A DNA stretch of 64,000 bases from Pelosinus sp. IPA-1 (GCF_030269905.1 NZ_BSVC01000001.1:496001-560000); one strand, 5' to 3'; shown: positions 1-9,105, numbered from the stretch's first letter. The notes: generated by a model from the sequence alone, not told the origin. Made by a program: numbers and translations.

Positions 1-218
1 TGGCTGGTTTAAAAGCGTTTACAGCTACCGTATTAGGTGGGCTGACAAGCGTTCCAGGCGCAGTGCTAGGTGGTTTGATCCTTGGTGTTGCAGAAAATCT
101 GGGGGCTGCATATATCTCATCTGGATATCGTGACATTTTTGCCTTTGCGATTTTGATATTAGTCCTTTTGATTAAGCCCTCTGGTATATTAGGTAGAGGA
201 ATTCAAGAAAAGGTGTGA
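1..218 (+). CDS. livH: Branched-chain amino-acid ABC transporter permease LivH, C-terminal end (partial)
   Basis: The window opens inside this gene; codons run from base 3 to a TGA at 216-218, giving the last 71 residues. The visible part ends with two hydrophobic stretches and contains the conserved loop [16 protein letters not shown], which is typical of the LivH/LivM permease family just before the last membrane helices. LivH and LivM form the heterodimeric membrane channel of the Liv importer. The downstream livM begins 4 bases after the stop, so the genes are one operon. Identity as LivH rather than a second LivM rests on the gene order and on the short tail after the last helix. Confidence 0.85.
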   Translation, partial: AGLKAFTATVLGGLTSVPGAVLGGLILGVAENLGAAYISSGYRDIFAFAILILVLLIKPSGILGRGIQEKV

Positions 219-222
219 TGAT

Positions 223-1209
223 ATGAAAATATATAAGGATAAGAAAAAAATCACACTGCTACTTATATTAATCGCAGCCATATTGCCCTTAGTGATAGCG
301 GATCAATATATTCTTAGGCTGATGACTATATCGGGCATTTACATCATCTTGGCAGTCAGTTTAAATTTTGTTACTGGTTATGCGGGGCAATTTTGCTTAG
401 GATGGGCTGCTTTTTACGGCATTGGTGCTTACACTTCTGCTTTGGCGGTAAGTAAACTTGGCTTAAGTTTCTGGCTAGCATTCCCAATGGCTGGTGTTGT
501 GGCTGCGCTGTTTGGAATTATCTTGGCGATACCAACTATGAGGCTTCGTGATATCTATTTAGCTCTGACCACATTGGGATTTGGTGAAATTGTTCGGTTA
601 GTTCTCTTAAATTGGACGGATTTAACCCGAGGATCTATGGGGCTTCCAGGGATACCAGCTCCTGAGTTATTTGGTCAAACATTAGATTCACCTTTTTTCT
701 ATTATTACTTTATTTTAACTATGGTTCTGCTTGTCATTGGTGCAGTACAGCGAATTATTGATTCTCGTATGGGGAGAGCTCTTATTGCAATCAGAGAAAA
801 TGAAATTGCTGCCAAAAGTGTGGGTATCAATACTACGGCATATAAAATTCAGGCATTTGCAGTAGGAGCTTTTTTCTCAGGACTGGCAGGCAGCTTCTAC
901 GCTCACTACTCTTCTTATATTGATCCGAATGCCTTTGGTTTTGGTGAGTCAATTGCGATACTGGCAATGGTTGTATTAGGTGGAATGGGCAGTACGGTAG
1001 GAGCTATTTTTGGTGCTGTCATGTTATCCTTACTTCCAGAAGTATTACGAGGATTGGCAGAATACCGAATGATTATTTTTGGCAGTATTTTGATGATTGT
1101 TATGCTGGTTCGCTCGCAAGGGTTCTTTGGACACTCTGGAGATGGACGAAGAAGAGTAAGACGTTCTGAAAAGGAGATGAAACCAAATGGAGTTACTCAA
1201 AATAGCTAA
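223..1209 (+). CDS. livM: Branched-chain amino-acid ABC transporter permease LivM
   Basis: This 328-residue polytopic membrane protein has about eight to nine hydrophobic segments and the LivM signatures LNFVTGYAGQFCLGWAAFYG (about residues 47-66) and the VVLGGMGSTVGAIFGA loop (about 250-265). It pairs with LivH to carry leucine, isoleucine, valine or related substrates across the inner membrane, powered by LivG and LivF. The start ATG at 223 lies 4 bases after the livH stop. Its 3' end overlaps livG by 23 bases, which suggests translational coupling. Length is normal for the family. The exact substrate cannot be read from sequence, and the binding protein would lie upstream of the window. 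Confidence 0.93.
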   Translation: MKIYKDKKKITLLLILIAAILPLVIADQYILRLMTISGIYIILAVSLNFVTGYAGQFCLGWAAFYGIGAYTSALAVSKLGLSFWLAFPMAGVVAALFGIILAIPTMRLRDIYLALTTLGFGEIVRLVLLNWTDLTRGSMGLPGIPAPELFGQTLDSPFFYYYFILTMVLLVIGAVQRIIDSRMGRALIAIRENEIAAKSVGINTTAYKIQAFAVGAFFSGLAGSFYAHYSSYIDPNAFGFGESIAILAMVVLGGMGSTVGAIFGAVMLSLLPEVLRGLAEYRMIIFGSILMIVMLVRSQGFFGHSGDGRRRVRRSEKEMKPNGVTQNS

Positions 1210-1963
1210 TCTGACGAAGAAATTCGGTGGCTTGACGGCAGTGGATAGATTATCCCTTTCCATTGAGAAAAATACCATCACTGGTCTCATTGGTCCTAAT
1301 GGAGCTGGTAAAACAACCGTATTTAATCTTCTTACTGGATTTTATCAAGCCAATAGTGGGAGCATCCTGTTTAATGGGCAAAACATTACAAACTATCCAA
1401 CCCATAAAGTTGCAGAAGCAGGACTGGTTCGCACCTTTCAAAATATTCGTCTGTTTACCAAAATGACAACCTTTGATAACGTAAGAATTGGCTATCACTC
1501 TCAGGGGTGTGCTGGCTTATTGGGGGCTTTAAGTCGCAACTTTCTAACGAAAAGAGAAGAGACGGAAATTGCCGACTACTCCTTAGAGTTATTAGCAAAA
1601 GTTGGCTTAGCCGACAAAAAAGATGAATTAGCCGGAAACTTAAGTTATGGTATGCAGCGTAAACTGGAAATTGCGAGAGCGTTAGCAGCAAAGCCAAGTA
1701 TGTTACTGCTTGACGAGCCAGCGGCAGGGATGAACCCACATGAGACAAGAGATTTGATGAAGTTTATTCAACAACTCGCTAGTGAAAATATTACGATTGT
1801 ACTGATTGAACATGATATGAAACTTGTGATGAATGTTTGTCAAAAGATAGTTGTATTGGATTATGGCATAAAAATAGCAGAAGGTTTGCCTGCCGAAATT
1901 CATTCCCATGAAGGAGTTATGGAGGCTTACCTGGGAAAGGGGACTTTAGAATGCTTAAAATAA
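1187..1963 (+). CDS. livG: Branched-chain amino-acid ABC transporter ATP-binding protein LivG
   Basis: This is a 258-residue ABC ATPase. Walker A is GPNGAGKTT (about residues 36-44), the signature is the LivG-type LSYGMQRKLEIARA (about 152-165), Walker B is LLLDEPAAGMNP and the H-loop is IEHDM. The C-terminal YLGKG motif is typical of LivG. The start ATG at 1187 lies 10 bases after an AAGGAG ribosome site. The gene overlaps livM upstream and livF downstream (13 bases), so the three are translated as a coupled unit. It powers the LivHM permease at the cytoplasmic face of the membrane. All catalytic motifs are intact. Confidence 0.95.
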   Translation: MELLKIANLTKKFGGLTAVDRLSLSIEKNTITGLIGPNGAGKTTVFNLLTGFYQANSGSILFNGQNITNYPTHKVAEAGLVRTFQNIRLFTKMTTFDNVRIGYHSQGCAGLLGALSRNFLTKREETEIADYSLELLAKVGLADKKDELAGNLSYGMQRKLEIARALAAKPSMLLLDEPAAGMNPHETRDLMKFIQQLASENITIVLIEHDMKLVMNVCQKIVVLDYGIKIAEGLPAEIHSHEGVMEAYLGKGTLECLK

Positions 1964-2661
1964 CCAATCTACATACTTATTATGGCAATATTCATGCATT
2001 AAAAGGCATTAGTCTTGAAGTAAATGAGGGAGAAATTGTTACTCTCATTGGCAGTAATGGAGCAGGTAAGACAACAACACTTAAAACCATTGCTGGTTTA
2101 TTAAAGCCGGATGAAGGAAATGTCCAATTTCTTGAGCAGAGTGTGACAGGTTTGAAACCAGACAAAATTGTAGAGCGGGGACTTGTTTTGGTGCCAGAAG
2201 GACGGCAGGTTTTTCCCTTTATGAGTGTGGTAGAAAACTTACAAATGGGAGCGTACTCCCGTAGAGACAAAGCAGAGATTGAACATAACTTTGCAAGAGT
2301 CTACGATCTATTTCCCAGGTTACATGAACGTAGGCGGCAGCAAGCAGGTACCCTTTCCGGAGGAGAGCAACAGATGCTGGCGATTGGCAGGGCTTTGATG
2401 GCAGAGCCTAAAATGATCTTGCTTGATGAACCTTCCCTTGGATTAGCACCGATTTTAGTGGAATCGATTTTTAAACTTATTTGTGAAATCAATAAACAAG
2501 GAACAACAATTTTGCTTATTGAACAAAATGCGCGGATGGCTCTGATGGTAGCTAATCGGGGATATGTAATGGAAACGGGGAGCATTGTACAGCATGATCA
2601 AGCGCAAAATTTATTACAGAGTGATGTTATTCGTAAAGCCTATTTAGGTGAAATATATTAA
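1951..2661 (+). CDS. livF: Branched-chain amino-acid ABC transporter ATP-binding protein LivF
   Basis: This 236-residue ABC ATPase has Walker A GSNGAGKTT, the Q-loop region VPEGRQVFP, signature LSGGEQQMLAIGRALM and Walker B LLDEPSLGLAP, with the H-loop represented by IEQN. The C-terminal AYLGE motif is typical of LivF. It is the second nucleotide-binding subunit of the Liv importer and would form a heterodimer with LivG. The start overlaps the end of livG by 13 bases. A decayed paralogue of this gene lies about 760 bases downstream at 3423-4064, and comparing the two shows which motifs have been lost there. Confidence 0.95.
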   Translation: MLKITNLHTYYGNIHALKGISLEVNEGEIVTLIGSNGAGKTTTLKTIAGLLKPDEGNVQFLEQSVTGLKPDKIVERGLVLVPEGRQVFPFMSVVENLQMGAYSRRDKAEIEHNFARVYDLFPRLHERRRQQAGTLSGGEQQMLAIGRALMAEPKMILLDEPSLGLAPILVESIFKLICEINKQGTTILLIEQNARMALMVANRGYVMETGSIVQHDQAQNLLQSDVIRKAYLGEIY

Positions 2662-2678
2662 AAAAAGGGGATTATAAA

Positions 2679-3167
2679 ATGACAGAATTAGTAAAAAATC
2701 AAGAGTTAGATCAAGAATTAACAGCGGCGGTACGTTCCTGTATAAAGGATCGGGCAGTTTGGTTTTATTTACTGCTCAAGGAAGCAAAAGAACAAGGTGC
2801 TGATAAAGACCTCATTGCCCAAAAAGCCATTTTCAAGTTTGGACAAATGAAAGGAAAGAAAATTGGTGATGTGAAAACGCCTCGTGAATTCTTTGATGGG
2901 ATTGCTGTAAAAAATGCAAAGTTAGCTTTTGCTATGGAAGAAATCAAAGTTGAAGAAAACCAAGGTATTTATCGCTTTCATCATTGTGCTTTATGTGATG
3001 CATGGCGTGAACTTGGCTGTAATCAAGAAGAAATTGATGCCCTTTGCAAATTGGCAATGGAAGGGGATTTTGGCGTAGTTAGCGATTTCCCTTTGGATTT
3101 AAAGTTTAATTCTACAATTGCTGATGGTTCAAAGTATTGTGAAATGGTTGTAACAAAGAAAATTTGA
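2679..3167 (+). CDS. L-2-amino-thiazoline-4-carboxylate hydrolase-like protein
   Basis: This is a 162-residue soluble protein. The segment FHHCALCDAWRELG (about residues 98-111), followed by an Asp-rich region and a late DGSKYCEMVV stretch, resembles the ATC hydrolase family (PF14196), whose named member opens the thiazoline ring of ATC during cysteine formation. The two cysteines in HHCALC and the Cys in KYCEM are the likely functional residues. It starts 17 bases after livF behind a plausible AAAGGGG ribosome site, so it is probably the last gene of the liv operon. Membership of the family is by pattern only; a role linked to amino-acid import is inferred from position. Confidence 0.6.
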   Translation: MTELVKNQELDQELTAAVRSCIKDRAVWFYLLLKEAKEQGADKDLIAQKAIFKFGQMKGKKIGDVKTPREFFDGIAVKNAKLAFAMEEIKVEENQGIYRFHHCALCDAWRELGCNQEEIDALCKLAMEGDFGVVSDFPLDLKFNSTIADGSKYCEMVVTKKI

Positions 3168-3238
3168 CTTACACCAACCTTAAGCAACAGCTTAAGTTAA
3201 CTTCGTAAAAAAGCAAATTTTAGCTGATCAGAGACCTG

Positions 3239-3273
3239 AAGGCTAAGGCATATCTAAGATATGCCTTAGCCTT
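3239..3273 (+). terminator. Hairpin at end of the liv operon
   Basis: A perfect inverted repeat of 17 bases per arm (3239-3255 and 3257-3273) sits about 70 bases after the last liv-operon gene. The RNA would form a strong hairpin with a small loop. It is followed by a weak T-containing stretch (CTAATTTTCG), so termination is likely but the U-tract is poor. Confidence 0.6.
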
Positions 3274-3422
3274 CTAATTTTCGCTAAAAAAGTAGTCACG
3301 TCTTATTAGCACTTTCATATAATAATAGGGTGTATTAAAAACTTTTTAATATGCTGTTGTATTTTTCAATTTGATTTACTGATTGAGATTATGATGGCTT
3401 ATATAAAGAAGGGGGCCCGAAA

Positions 3423-4064
3423 GTGCTCAAACTAACTAATCTCCACGCTTCTTATGGCAAAATTCATGTAGTAAAAGGAATAGATTTAGAAATAAACAAG
3501 GGGGAATTTGTTGCTCTTATAGGTAGGAAAGGTGTGGGAAAGACAACAACACGTAAGACAATTATGGGTCTATTAAGGCCTGATTGTGGGAGCATACAAT
3601 TTCTATCGCAAGAAATCGCTGGCGTAAGGCCAGACAAAATAGCAAGTCAGGGAATTGCTATTGTCTCAAAGGAAAAGAACATTTTCCCCTATATGAGTGT
3701 TATAGAAAATCTGCATATGGGTGCCTATTCAAGTAAAGATAAGGAAGAAATAAATTGGGGTTTTGAAAGAGTTTATAATTTCTTTCCCCAATTATTTGAT
3801 TGCAGACGACAATTGGCAAGAAGTCTTTCAGAAGATCAAAAACAAATGCTGACAATTGGGCGAGTTTTAATGACTCAGCCTAAAATGCTGATACTTGACG
3901 ACCCTTCTATTGCTTTTGCAGCAACTATTGTGGAAACAGTTTTTAAATTTCTTTCTGAAATACACAAACAGGGGATGACCATATTATTATTTGAAGAAAA
4001 TAAACAAATGGCTCTCAGAATCGCTGACCGAGCATATGCCATGAAGGCTGGCAGGATTGTGTAG
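3423..4064 (+). pseudogene. Decayed livF paralogue (ABC ATPase with degenerate motifs, truncated)
   Basis: This 213-codon frame, GTG start at 3423, aligns with the intact LivF of the same window from its first residue. The nucleotide-binding motifs are altered. Walker A is GRKGVGKTT instead of GSNGAGKTT, the LSGGE signature is LSEDQ, and Walker B reads LILDDPS, so the catalytic Glu is replaced by Asp. VPEGRQ has become VSKEKN. A TAG stop at the position of a CAG codon in livF removes the last 25 or so residues including AYLGE. I see a duplicated, inactivated livF; a regulatory or non-hydrolysing ATPase is the less likely alternative, since the frame is otherwise open. Confidence 0.75.
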
Positions 4065-4202
4065 GATAGAGGAGTACACTAGGTAAAGAGAATCAATCTT
4101 TTATGGAAAAATAGTATATACTTGAAATAAAGTTCTGACTTATAATGAAAAATAATGAATAAGAAAGCTTAATAAATTAACTTGTACGGGGGATTTTTAT
4201 CT

Positions 4203-4973
4203 ATGGAACAACAGCTTATAATTCATACAGATTGTCATCAACTAAGTGGTGTACTGCATATACCCCCATGTAATGAAAATGATAAAAAACCTGCTTTCAT
4301 CATATGCCATGGGTTCATTGGTAGTAAAGTTGGCCAGCATCGGATTTTTGTTAAGATGGCACGTAAGCTGAGTCTTGCTGGTTATGTAGTCTTACGATTC
4401 GATTTTAGTGGTTGTGGAGAAAGTTCAGGCGAATATAGAGATGTTACTATCACTGGCCAGATTGAGGAAGCTAGAAAAGCAATTGATCTAGTGGAAGAGC
4501 ATCCGAATGTTGATTGTGAACAAATCATTTTGGTGGGTCATAGTTTAGGTGGTGCGATTGCCGCAAGTGTAGCGGCACAGGATAAAAGAATTCGCCGACT
4601 CATATTACTATCTCCTGTGGCAAAGCCATTTGATGATATTGTACAGATCGTAGGAAATGATCGCTATCAAAAATGCTTACAAGAAGGTATTGTCAATTAC
4701 GAAGGTTTTGAAGTAGGGCGAGATTTATTTCTTTCCTTACCCCACGCTCGGCCGTTAGAAGGAATTCATAAATTTCAAGGACAGGTATTGCTTATCCATG
4801 GTAGTGAGGATAAGGATACACCATTAGACAACGCTTATCAATATCAGTATAGATTGGACAAGAGATCAGAAAGTCAGTGTGAATTGCAGATTATAAAAGG
4901 CGCAGATCACACTTACAATTCCCCCTTATGGGAGTTAGAATTACAAAAGATTATTATGCAATGGATGTCTTAA
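4203..4973 (+). CDS. Alpha/beta hydrolase (serine esterase/acyl hydrolase)
   Basis: This is a 256-residue cytoplasmic alpha/beta-hydrolase fold protein. The nucleophile elbow is GHSLGG (about residue 114), the oxyanion region is CHGFIGS, the acid is in GSEDKDTP and the catalytic His is in GADHTYNSP near the C-terminus. The order Ser-Asp-His is complete, so it should be active. I chose the ATG at 4203 because a GGGGGA ribosome site lies 10 bases upstream; a TTG at 4182 in the same frame overlaps that site. Substrate is unknown; the family includes cinnamoyl/feruloyl-type esterases and general carboxylesterases. It is a single gene convergent with the chemoreceptor downstream. Confidence 0.85.
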   Translation: MEQQLIIHTDCHQLSGVLHIPPCNENDKKPAFIICHGFIGSKVGQHRIFVKMARKLSLAGYVVLRFDFSGCGESSGEYRDVTITGQIEEARKAIDLVEEHPNVDCEQIILVGHSLGGAIAASVAAQDKRIRRLILLSPVAKPFDDIVQIVGNDRYQKCLQEGIVNYEGFEVGRDLFLSLPHARPLEGIHKFQGQVLLIHGSEDKDTPLDNAYQYQYRLDKRSESQCELQIIKGADHTYNSPLWELELQKIIMQWMS

Positions 4974-4984
4974 GTTTGTTTTTA

Positions 4985-5023
4985 AAAAAAGGGCCTTGAA
5001 GATTTAGTCATCAAGACCCTTTT
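4985..5023. terminator. Bidirectional terminator between convergent genes
   Basis: The stem pairs AAAGGG-C-CTTGA with TCAAG-A-CCCTTT around a short loop, with A-rich sequence on the left and T-rich sequence on the right. It can therefore end both the plus-strand hydrolase and the minus-strand chemoreceptor transcripts. Confidence 0.8.
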
Positions 5024-5036
5024 GCTATTCATTTGC

Positions 5037-6740
5037 TTACAGTTTAAATTTACTGACAAGAGAGTGTAAATTTTGAGACATTGCGAAAAGGGTTTCAGCG
5101 GAACTTGATATTTCCTCTATGGATGCGGATTGTTCTTCAGCAGAAGCTGAGATAGTTTGCGTATTGGTGGCAGTTTGAATCGCTACTTGTTTAATATTAT
5201 CCACCGAAGCAATGATTTTTCCTCCGGAGGTGGAAATTCCTTCAGTTGCCTGGTTGATATTTTGTATCTGATGTTCTAAATCTGCTACTACCGCTACAAT
5301 GTTTTTAAAACTTGTACCTGTCTGGCTAATGATATCAATACCTTTAGACGCTTCTTTTGTACCAGTATTCATAGTCTTAATAACCGTTTTGGTTTCTTCT
5401 TGAATCTCCTGGATAATTTCCGTAATTTTATCCGCGGCAACATGAGATTGCTCGGCAAGTTTACGAACTTCCGATGCGACAACGGCAAAGCCGCGACCTT
5501 GTTCACCAGCTCTTGCTGCTTCAATAGCGGCATTAAGTGCTAACAGATTGGTTTGTCCTGCAATTTCACTGATCACTTCAATAATTTCACTAATCTGGCG
5601 TGAACTGTTGCCTAACTTATCGACAACTTTTGATGAAAGACTAACTGACTTATTGATTGCTTCCATCTGTAGAATGGCTTCTTCGGCAACGACTTCTCCC
5701 GCGCTGGCTACTCGAGAGGCGTGTTGTGACCTAGTTGAGACTTCATTTGAGGTAGCAGCGATTATATGAACAGCATCTACCATGTTCGTTATAGTTGCAG
5801 CAGTGTGCTCTATTTCCAGAGCTTGCCTAGCGGTACCCGTTGATACTTCGTTTACCGCATCTACAACGTGCAAAGAAAGCTCTGTAGAGTGAGCAGTAGT
5901 TGTACTTAGCTGTTCACTAGCAAACGCTACTTGTTCGGAAGCTTCTGTTACTTGCGTAATAATTTGTCGTAAGTGTTCAACCATTAGATTGACTGCTTGG
6001 GACATATCACCAATCTCATTATGAGGAAAGTGGGTTAAGGCTTTTTGTTGTAAATCTCCCGCGGCGATGTTTTGTGCCATAGTTGCGATGGCTTTTAAAG
6101 GTTGAGAAATTTGGCGAGCTAACCAAAAACCACTGGAAGCAGCGATTAGAAAAATTGCGATATTGAGATAGAGGGAGATCGTTTTCATGCGTTCAATGGT
6201 AAGAGCAACCACTTGAATTTGGGTCGCAACTTGCTTTTTCATAGATTCAACAAAGTTTTCTGATTGAGCCCTTGCCGCATCAATTTCTACTGTAGATGAT
6301 TCTAAGAATTTGATTGTTTCAGAAATGCCCGACATATTACTAATACCCATACCAATTTCTAAGGTTTTATCAAAATCAGCTGTTACGGATCGTAATTTGT
6401 ATAATTCCTCAGAGAGTTCAGGATTTAAATTATTTTGTAATTTTTCGAAAAGATTTTGCATCCTTTTACGAGAATACTCATAATTGCTTTTATAGGTAGT
6501 GTTCTGACTTGCGATATAAGATCTTGCTTCTGCGTTTTGTATCCAAACTTCGGTGTGGATACTTTTTACATCTTCAATGGCTGGCATTGTATCATATAAG
6601 AGGGTGTTATATTGCTCTTGCATGGAGTTGATTGTAATGTATGTATAAATATTAAGGCAGGTAAAAGCTATAACGATGATTATTGAAGTTAGAAAGATTC
6701 TTGTCCCAATGTTAATTCGTAACGCAAAATTTGTCTGCAT
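5037..6740 (-). CDS. Methyl-accepting chemotaxis protein (4-helix-bundle sensor type)
   Basis: This is a transmembrane chemoreceptor of about 567 residues. A first membrane helix (about residues 13-35) is followed by a helical periplasmic domain of about 155 residues resembling 4HB_MCP. Then come a second membrane helix (about 190-210), a HAMP domain and the long signalling coiled coil. The conserved hairpin tip that contacts CheA and CheW is intact ([20 protein letters not shown], then [17 protein letters not shown]). It lacks a Cache domain, unlike the second receptor at 22952-24991. The ATG at 6740 is preferred because an AAGGGG site lies at good spacing; a GTG at 6746 is possible. Ligand unknown. 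Confidence 0.93.
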   Translation of the reverse strand: MQTNFALRINIGTRIFLTSIIIVIAFTCLNIYTYITINSMQEQYNTLLYDTMPAIEDVKSIHTEVWIQNAEARSYIASQNTTYKSNYEYSRKRMQNLFEKLQNNLNPELSEELYKLRSVTADFDKTLEIGMGISNMSGISETIKFLESSTVEIDAARAQSENFVESMKKQVATQIQVVALTIERMKTISLYLNIAIFLIAASSGFWLARQISQPLKAIATMAQNIAAGDLQQKALTHFPHNEIGDMSQAVNLMVEHLRQIITQVTEASEQVAFASEQLSTTTAHSTELSLHVVDAVNEVSTGTARQALEIEHTAATITNMVDAVHIIAATSNEVSTRSQHASRVASAGEVVAEEAILQMEAINKSVSLSSKVVDKLGNSSRQISEIIEVISEIAGQTNLLALNAAIEAARAGEQGRGFAVVASEVRKLAEQSHVAADKITEIIQEIQEETKTVIKTMNTGTKEASKGIDIISQTGTSFKNIVAVVADLEHQIQNINQATEGISTSGGKIIASVDNIKQVAIQTATNTQTISASAEEQSASIEEISSSAETLFAMSQNLHSLVSKFKL

Positions 6741-7025
6741 TCCCACATCGCCCCTTATTTCAAACTATAATGTGTAATGATTCTAAGTATTTTGAAAATT
6801 TCCTCTAATATTTAGAGAAAAAGGATAAAAATGTTAATAAAGAATTTTAAAAAGATAATCGAATATATTTAAAATGATCCTTGAGTTAATAAATAAGCTA
6901 TTTATTCGTGAGATGTTAGTACGCCTATTGGGCCAATACGCCTTGATAATTGACGTGGTCAAGAAGGGGGGGGAGAACTCACTTTAGTTTTGGGATTCAG
7001 TTTAGAATATTTTATTTGCATTTAT
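6741..7025. other. Intergenic stretch upstream of chemoreceptor
   Basis: This AT-rich sequence should contain the chemoreceptor promoter on the minus strand. There is a G8 run near 6966-6973. I see no open frame with a ribosome site and no strong palindrome. Confidence 0.4.
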
Positions 7026-7062
7026 AAAAAAAACATCACTCCGTACAGAGCGATGCTTTTTG
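7026..7062 (-). terminator. Intrinsic terminator of the acyl-CoA thioesterase gene
   Basis: Read on the minus strand, the stem GAGCGATGC-type arm pairs (with two G-U pairs) with GCATCGCTC-type sequence around a six-base loop and is followed by a run of T. It lies about 50 bases past the thioesterase stop. Confidence 0.75.
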
Positions 7063-7109
7063 AAAAACAAGGGGATAACAGGGCTATTTAGACTTCAATA
7101 TCATCCTGA

Positions 7110-7601
7110 TTACAGTCTTTCTGGTACAGGACATGTTTTTGTCTTATCCCTATTTACTTTGTAGCGTTGCTCGCCTTCTTCGAATCTTGCGCGTTCTGCA
7201 TCAGAGGTTAGTTCTAGAGCAGGAACAGCGCAGGTGTGACCGCCTGCGTTTAAAGAGACCATTGTAAAAAATGCAGTTAGTGCACATTTGCGCGATGCTT
7301 CTTTAAAAAGATCTTCTACTTCAACGACAACGAAAACTTCCATAGAGGACTTTCCTACAAATGTTAGGTAGGCATGACAGGTCACTAAGTTTCCTACATA
7401 TATAGGTTGATGGAAAGTTAGCTCATCGACCCTGGCTGTAACAACATTTGAGCGCGCATGTCTGTGGGCCACTACATAAGCAGCGTTATCCATTAATTTC
7501 ATAATTTCACCACCATGAACATTACCAGCAACATTTGCCTGGTGAGGAAGCATTACTGTTGACATATCTACAGCGGAATCACGAATTGTTTTTGTTTGCA
7601 T
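7110..7601 (-). CDS. Acyl-CoA thioesterase, hotdog fold (YciA/BFIT type)
   Basis: This is a 163-residue single hotdog-domain protein. It shows the family motif HGGEIMKLMDNAAYVVA (about residues 29-45), whose early Asn/His-Gly-Gly and Asp are used in hydrolysis, and the strand ARVDELTFHQPIYVGN (about 56-71). It should cleave acyl-CoA thioesters in the cytoplasm. The C-terminal tail beyond the hotdog core (about 40 residues) is charged. The ATG at 7601 follows GGAAAGGGG. It is a single gene, flanked by a terminator on one side and by the end of the cation exchanger region on the other. Chain-length preference cannot be judged. Confidence 0.88.
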   Translation of the reverse strand: MQTKTIRDSAVDMSTVMLPHQANVAGNVHGGEIMKLMDNAAYVVAHRHARSNVVTARVDELTFHQPIYVGNLVTCHAYLTFVGKSSMEVFVVVEVEDLFKEASRKCALTAFFTMVSLNAGGHTCAVPALELTSDAERARFEEGEQRYKVNRDKTKTCPVPERL

Positions 7602-7856
7602 TAGTTATTACCCCTTTCCATTGATATATTTTATAAAGAAATAGTTGTAAAAAGGTTGTTCCATTAGTCTATTTATAGCATAAAACAATCCATTTTTAAA
7701 AGCTAATTAAATTTTAAAGAAGTTAATATGCATTGCTGAATATTAGGCATAAAAAGAAGACATTGACAGGACAATTTTGCATGGTTATAATTACGTAATC
7801 GCAACAGTTTTTTCACAGGAAACAAAAGTGTTTTTAAACGTTACTGTAGTTACTGC

Positions 7857-8846
7857 TTACTTCAATAAAAAGACACATGCAAATACTAGATAAAATGCTC
7901 CCGCGTAGACTAAACGTATGGGAGATAGTTTGTCTCGCTTCAGTGTTATTAGCAAATAAAAGATAGATAGAAGGGTCATGATGCCAGCCCATATTAGGTG
8001 AAAGTCAAATAGCCAAGGAGTAAAGAATAGGCCGAGGGCGGTAGGAATGGTAGCTTGTATCATCATGGCACCGCTAATATTACCAAGGGCAAGGGTTTCC
8101 TTACCTTGGCGAATCCATATCACGGCGTTTAATATCTCAGGCAATTCAGTAGCGATTGGGCTAATAAGAAGAGATACAAGAAGAGGTGGCATATTCCAAA
8201 GTCCACTAAGCAGTTCCAAATGCTTGACAAATAGGTGTGAGCTTATAAAAATCAGAAATAGGGAAAGGAAGGTCTGAAATAAAACCCAAAATACAGTTGG
8301 CTCTTTTTCCTTTGGTTGGAATGTTAGTGGATCTATATCTTCTTCCCCAACAACACATTCAGCTCCCATTTCTTTATAAAAATACAAGCCATAGGCAGCC
8401 AAAAATAAGAATCCTGCAAAGGGTTTGATGCTAAAAACCAGTAATCCCATTAATACTTTAAATATAAAAATTGATACAAACCATAATTGATCGCGACTCA
8501 ATTTGTTATTATCAATATCAATATCTGTTCCTAATTCACGTTGTTTACGGAAAGAAATAATGCATAATCCTACAACGGCATAAGCAATGGTTCCGAGTAC
8601 AAGGGGACCGCCTAAAGCAGCTCCGACGCCAATATCTTTTTGCTCGGCACTAGTATTAAAAGCAACGGCAATAAGAGTTACTACGCTTTCAGGTAAGGCT
8701 GTACCAAAGGCTGCTAAGATGGTTCCTACTGCGCATTGGGCAATATTAAATTTTCTGCCAACCCACTCAATTGCGTTAACAAAAAGTTCACAGCTATAAT
8801 AAATTACGATAATGGCTACTAATAATGTTAGATAAAGACTTAGCAT
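7857..8846 (-). CDS. CaCA-family sodium/calcium-type exchanger, predicted manganese-responsive exporter
   Basis: This 329-residue membrane protein has about ten hydrophobic helices and the two alpha-repeats of the cation/Ca2+ exchanger superfamily. Repeat 1 carries AAFGTALPESVVTLIA (about residues 45-60) and repeat 2 carries ISPIATELPEILNAVIW (about 228-244). The acidic Glu residues of both repeats (ALPES, ELPEI) are present. A charged cytoplasmic loop separates the halves. Transcription starts behind a yybP-ykoY-like manganese riboswitch and terminator (8880-9001), so I infer that the transported ion includes Mn2+, exported when the metal is in excess. Ca2+ specificity is the alternative. 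The ribosome site GGAGGT precedes the ATG at 8846. Confidence 0.88.
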   Translation of the reverse strand: MLSLYLTLLVAIIVIYYSCELFVNAIEWVGRKFNIAQCAVGTILAAFGTALPESVVTLIAVAFNTSAEQKDIGVGAALGGPLVLGTIAYAVVGLCIISFRKQRELGTDIDIDNNKLSRDQLWFVSIFIFKVLMGLLVFSIKPFAGFLFLAAYGLYFYKEMGAECVVGEEDIDPLTFQPKEKEPTVFWVLFQTFLSLFLIFISSHLFVKHLELLSGLWNMPPLLVSLLISPIATELPEILNAVIWIRQGKETLALGNISGAMMIQATIPTALGLFFTPWLFDFHLIWAGIMTLLSIFYLLITLKRDKLSPIRLVYAGAFYLVFACVFLLK

Positions 8847-8879
8847 ACGAATACCTCCAATGTAAATATATAAGGGGTA

Positions 8880-8922
8880 AAAACAAAGAGACCTTTGGTG
8901 CTAAAAAAGCACCAAAGGTCTC
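8880..8922 (-). terminator. Riboswitch-associated intrinsic terminator
   Basis: On the minus strand the two 14-15 base arms (8922-8908 and 8902-8888) are perfectly complementary around a T-rich loop and are followed by TTTGTTTTT. The 5' arm begins with GAGACCTT, which is also the 3' closing strand of the upstream aptamer, so aptamer and terminator are mutually exclusive. Confidence 0.9.
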
Positions 8923-9001
8923 ATTACGCACAAATTGCGGGTACTACCAGGTTGGGAAACCATTATGTTGATAGCACCTATGTTAATTACTCCCCTTCGA
9001 T
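8914..9001 (-). promoter_or_regulatory. yybP-ykoY family (manganese) riboswitch aptamer
   Basis: Read 5'->3' on the minus strand, the leader starts with AAGGGGAGTA, then has ATCAACATAATGG, TACCCGCA...TGCGTA and ends with AATGAGACCTT. These match the conserved blocks I know from the yybP-ykoY class: GGGGAGUA after the P1 5' strand, the internal UCAACAU, the ACGCA-type loop and the terminal GAGACCUU that closes P1. The terminator that overlaps the closing strand makes this an ON switch: bound Mn2+ would hold P1 and let transcription continue into the exchanger gene. Confidence 0.82.
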
Positions 9002-9007
9002 AGTATA

Positions 9008-9036
9008 AGTATAGTGTTTTTTAGTATTATAGTCAA
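9008..9036 (-). promoter_or_regulatory. Sigma-A promoter of the riboswitch/exchanger transcript
   Basis: On the minus strand TTGACT (9036-9031) is separated by exactly 17 bases from TATACT (9013-9008). The predicted start falls at about 9001, immediately before the aptamer's first conserved block. Confidence 0.85.
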
Positions 9037-9105
9037 GTTTACCAATTATTATACTAATATATAGTAATCAAATGTATAAAAATAGGTCATAGTGGAGGAA
9101 TTATA

